Assembly (NCBI RefSeq): GCF_002688585.1 | Contig: NZ_CP024034.1 | Span: forward strand, 177,501-241,500 | Direction: 5' to 3' | Source of the DNA: Candidatus Fonsibacter ubiquis | GTDB taxonomy: Bacteria > Pseudomonadota > Alphaproteobacteria > Pelagibacterales > Pelagibacteraceae | Length of the DNA: 64,000 nucleotides | The notes under the pieces: model-generated | Told to the model about the DNA's origin: nothing | Databases searched by the model: none | What the model saw: only the letters and a program-made list of their open reading frames with translations | In this document: piece after piece, positions 63,321-64,000 of the stretch | How the letters are laid out: each line of letters starts with the position of its first letter | Position numbering within the stretch: the stretch's first letter is position 1 | Program-made: the position numbers and the translations under genes

Positions 63321-64000
63321 TTATTTTTGTAATTTTATTTGCAATTTCTAAGAACAGCTTTGAAACTTTATGATCTTTAAATTGATCTACAAAGGGTAAA
63401 CCCTCATCTGAGTTTTTTCTAAGATTAATATCAATTGGAATTTGTCCTAAAAGTTCTACATTAAATTTACTTGCTATATTTTTTCCTCCATCTTTTCCAA
63501 ATATAAAATGTTCAATTCCATCATCTGAGGTAAAGCTTGTCATATTTTCAACAATTCCAAGTATTTTAACATTAGTTCTTTTAAACATTTCAATCCCTTT
63601 TTTCACATCAATTATTGCAATGTCTTGAGGAGTTGTAATAATTACTGCCCCATCAATATCTATTTCTTGTGAAAAAGTTAACAGAGCATCTCCAGTTCCA
63701 GGAGGCATATCGATAATTAAAAAATCAATATTTTCCCACAAAACTTTTCCGGTAAAAGTTTTGATAGTACTTGCAACCATCGGGCCTCTCCAGATCATGG
63801 GAGTATCTTCTGAAACCATAAAGCCAATGGACATACATTGAATATTAAATTTACTAATTGGAATTAAATTTATTCCATCCTCACTTTTAGGTTTTTCAAA
63901 GATCCCCATCATTTTAGGAATAGATGGGCCATAAATATCAGCATCTAAAATACCAACATTATAATTTAAATTCTTAAGTGCGATTGCAAGATTTACAGCA
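63313..64000 (-). CDS. mrp: Mrp/ApbC/NBP35-family P-loop ATPase (Fe-S carrier), 5' end outside window
   Basis: The frame is open to the window edge, so the N-terminal P-loop (and any Fe-S domain before it) is missing. Visible motifs: [47 protein letters not shown] (Walker B-like with the diagnostic DMPPGTGD) and [14 protein letters not shown]. Mrp proteins are Fe-S cluster carriers or assembly factors in the cytoplasm. The usual CxxC region in this part reads [14 protein letters not shown], so the two cysteines expected after ENMS are not present. Confidence 0.93.
   Translation of the reverse strand, partial: AVNLAIALKNLNYNVGILDADIYGPSIPKMMGIFEKPKSEDGINLIPISKFNIQCMSIGFMVSEDTPMIWRGPMVASTIKTFTGKVLWENIDFLIIDMPPGTGDALLTFSQEIDIDGAVIITTPQDIAIIDVKKGIEMFKRTNVKILGIVENMTSFTSDDGIEHFIFGKDGGKNIASKFNVELLGQIPIDINLRKNSDEGLPFVDQFKDHKVSKLFLEIANKITKIIN

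Overview
The window looks like a SAR11 (Pelagibacterales, Alphaproteobacteria) chromosome segment. Supporting signs are extreme AT-richness with very short or overlapping gene junctions, a permuted two-piece tmRNA of alphaproteobacterial type, a core block of mrdA-rodA, a YdcF-like gene, ccdA, grxC, thyX and mrp, and above all a large surface-polysaccharide gene island ending exactly at an isolated 5S rRNA gene. In known SAR11 genomes the main hypervariable region lies between the 23S and 5S rRNA genes. The left side (1 to about 53.8 kb) fits that region; 16S and 23S are not in the window and would lie to the left.

Layout. 1-8.6 kb: end of a GT4 glycosyltransferase, a diverged GDP-mannose dehydratase paralogue, a decayed gene, a large GT-C-like membrane protein, an SGNH hydrolase, a GT-A transferase, a methyltransferase and two unrecognised proteins. 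8.6-14.1 kb: a minus-strand trio (sugar-phosphate-cyclase/AroB-like, KdsB-like CMP-transferase, SDR) divergent from a sialyltransferase-like protein and a PglK/MsbA-type ABC flippase. 14-20 kb: a GT-methyltransferase fusion, two DegT-family proteins (one lacking the PLP lysine), two formyltransferase-like proteins and a NodB-like deacetylase. 20-30 kb: UDP-GlcNAc dehydratase, several SDRs, GT2s, a C-methyltransferase, an FdtA-like ketoisomerase, RmlC and a DegT aminotransferase. 30.8 kb: an initiator tRNA-Met. 31-35 kb: RfbF/RfbG-like CDP-sugar genes and a TylF-like gene interrupted by an in-frame TAA. 35-53.8 kb: many GT2/GT4 transferases, a WecA/MraY-like phosphoglycosyltransferase, an O-antigen ligase/polymerase, three more GT-C-like proteins, gmd-fcl (GDP-L-fucose) and wecB.

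Right side (53.9-64 kb): 5S rRNA, one more epimerase, then conserved housekeeping genes: rpmJ, a 36-residue CoxIV-like membrane peptide, rpsU (apparently with an AUU start), mrdA-rodA, a YdcF-like gene, a DMT transporter, a 2-hydroxyacid dehydrogenase, ccdA, grxC, ssrA, thyX and a partial mrp.

How the genes fit together (inference): the island could make several activated sugars: GDP-L-fucose, a CDP-4-keto-6-deoxy sugar, UDP-linked N-acetyl sugars, amino and N-formyl sugars, and possibly a CMP-linked cyclitol or ulosonic acid. The many transferases would assemble them on undecaprenyl phosphate (WecA-like start, ABC flippase and Wzy/WaaL-like ligase). No CRISPR array, insertion sequence or prophage was seen. 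All functions are read from motifs by eye; no database search was possible.
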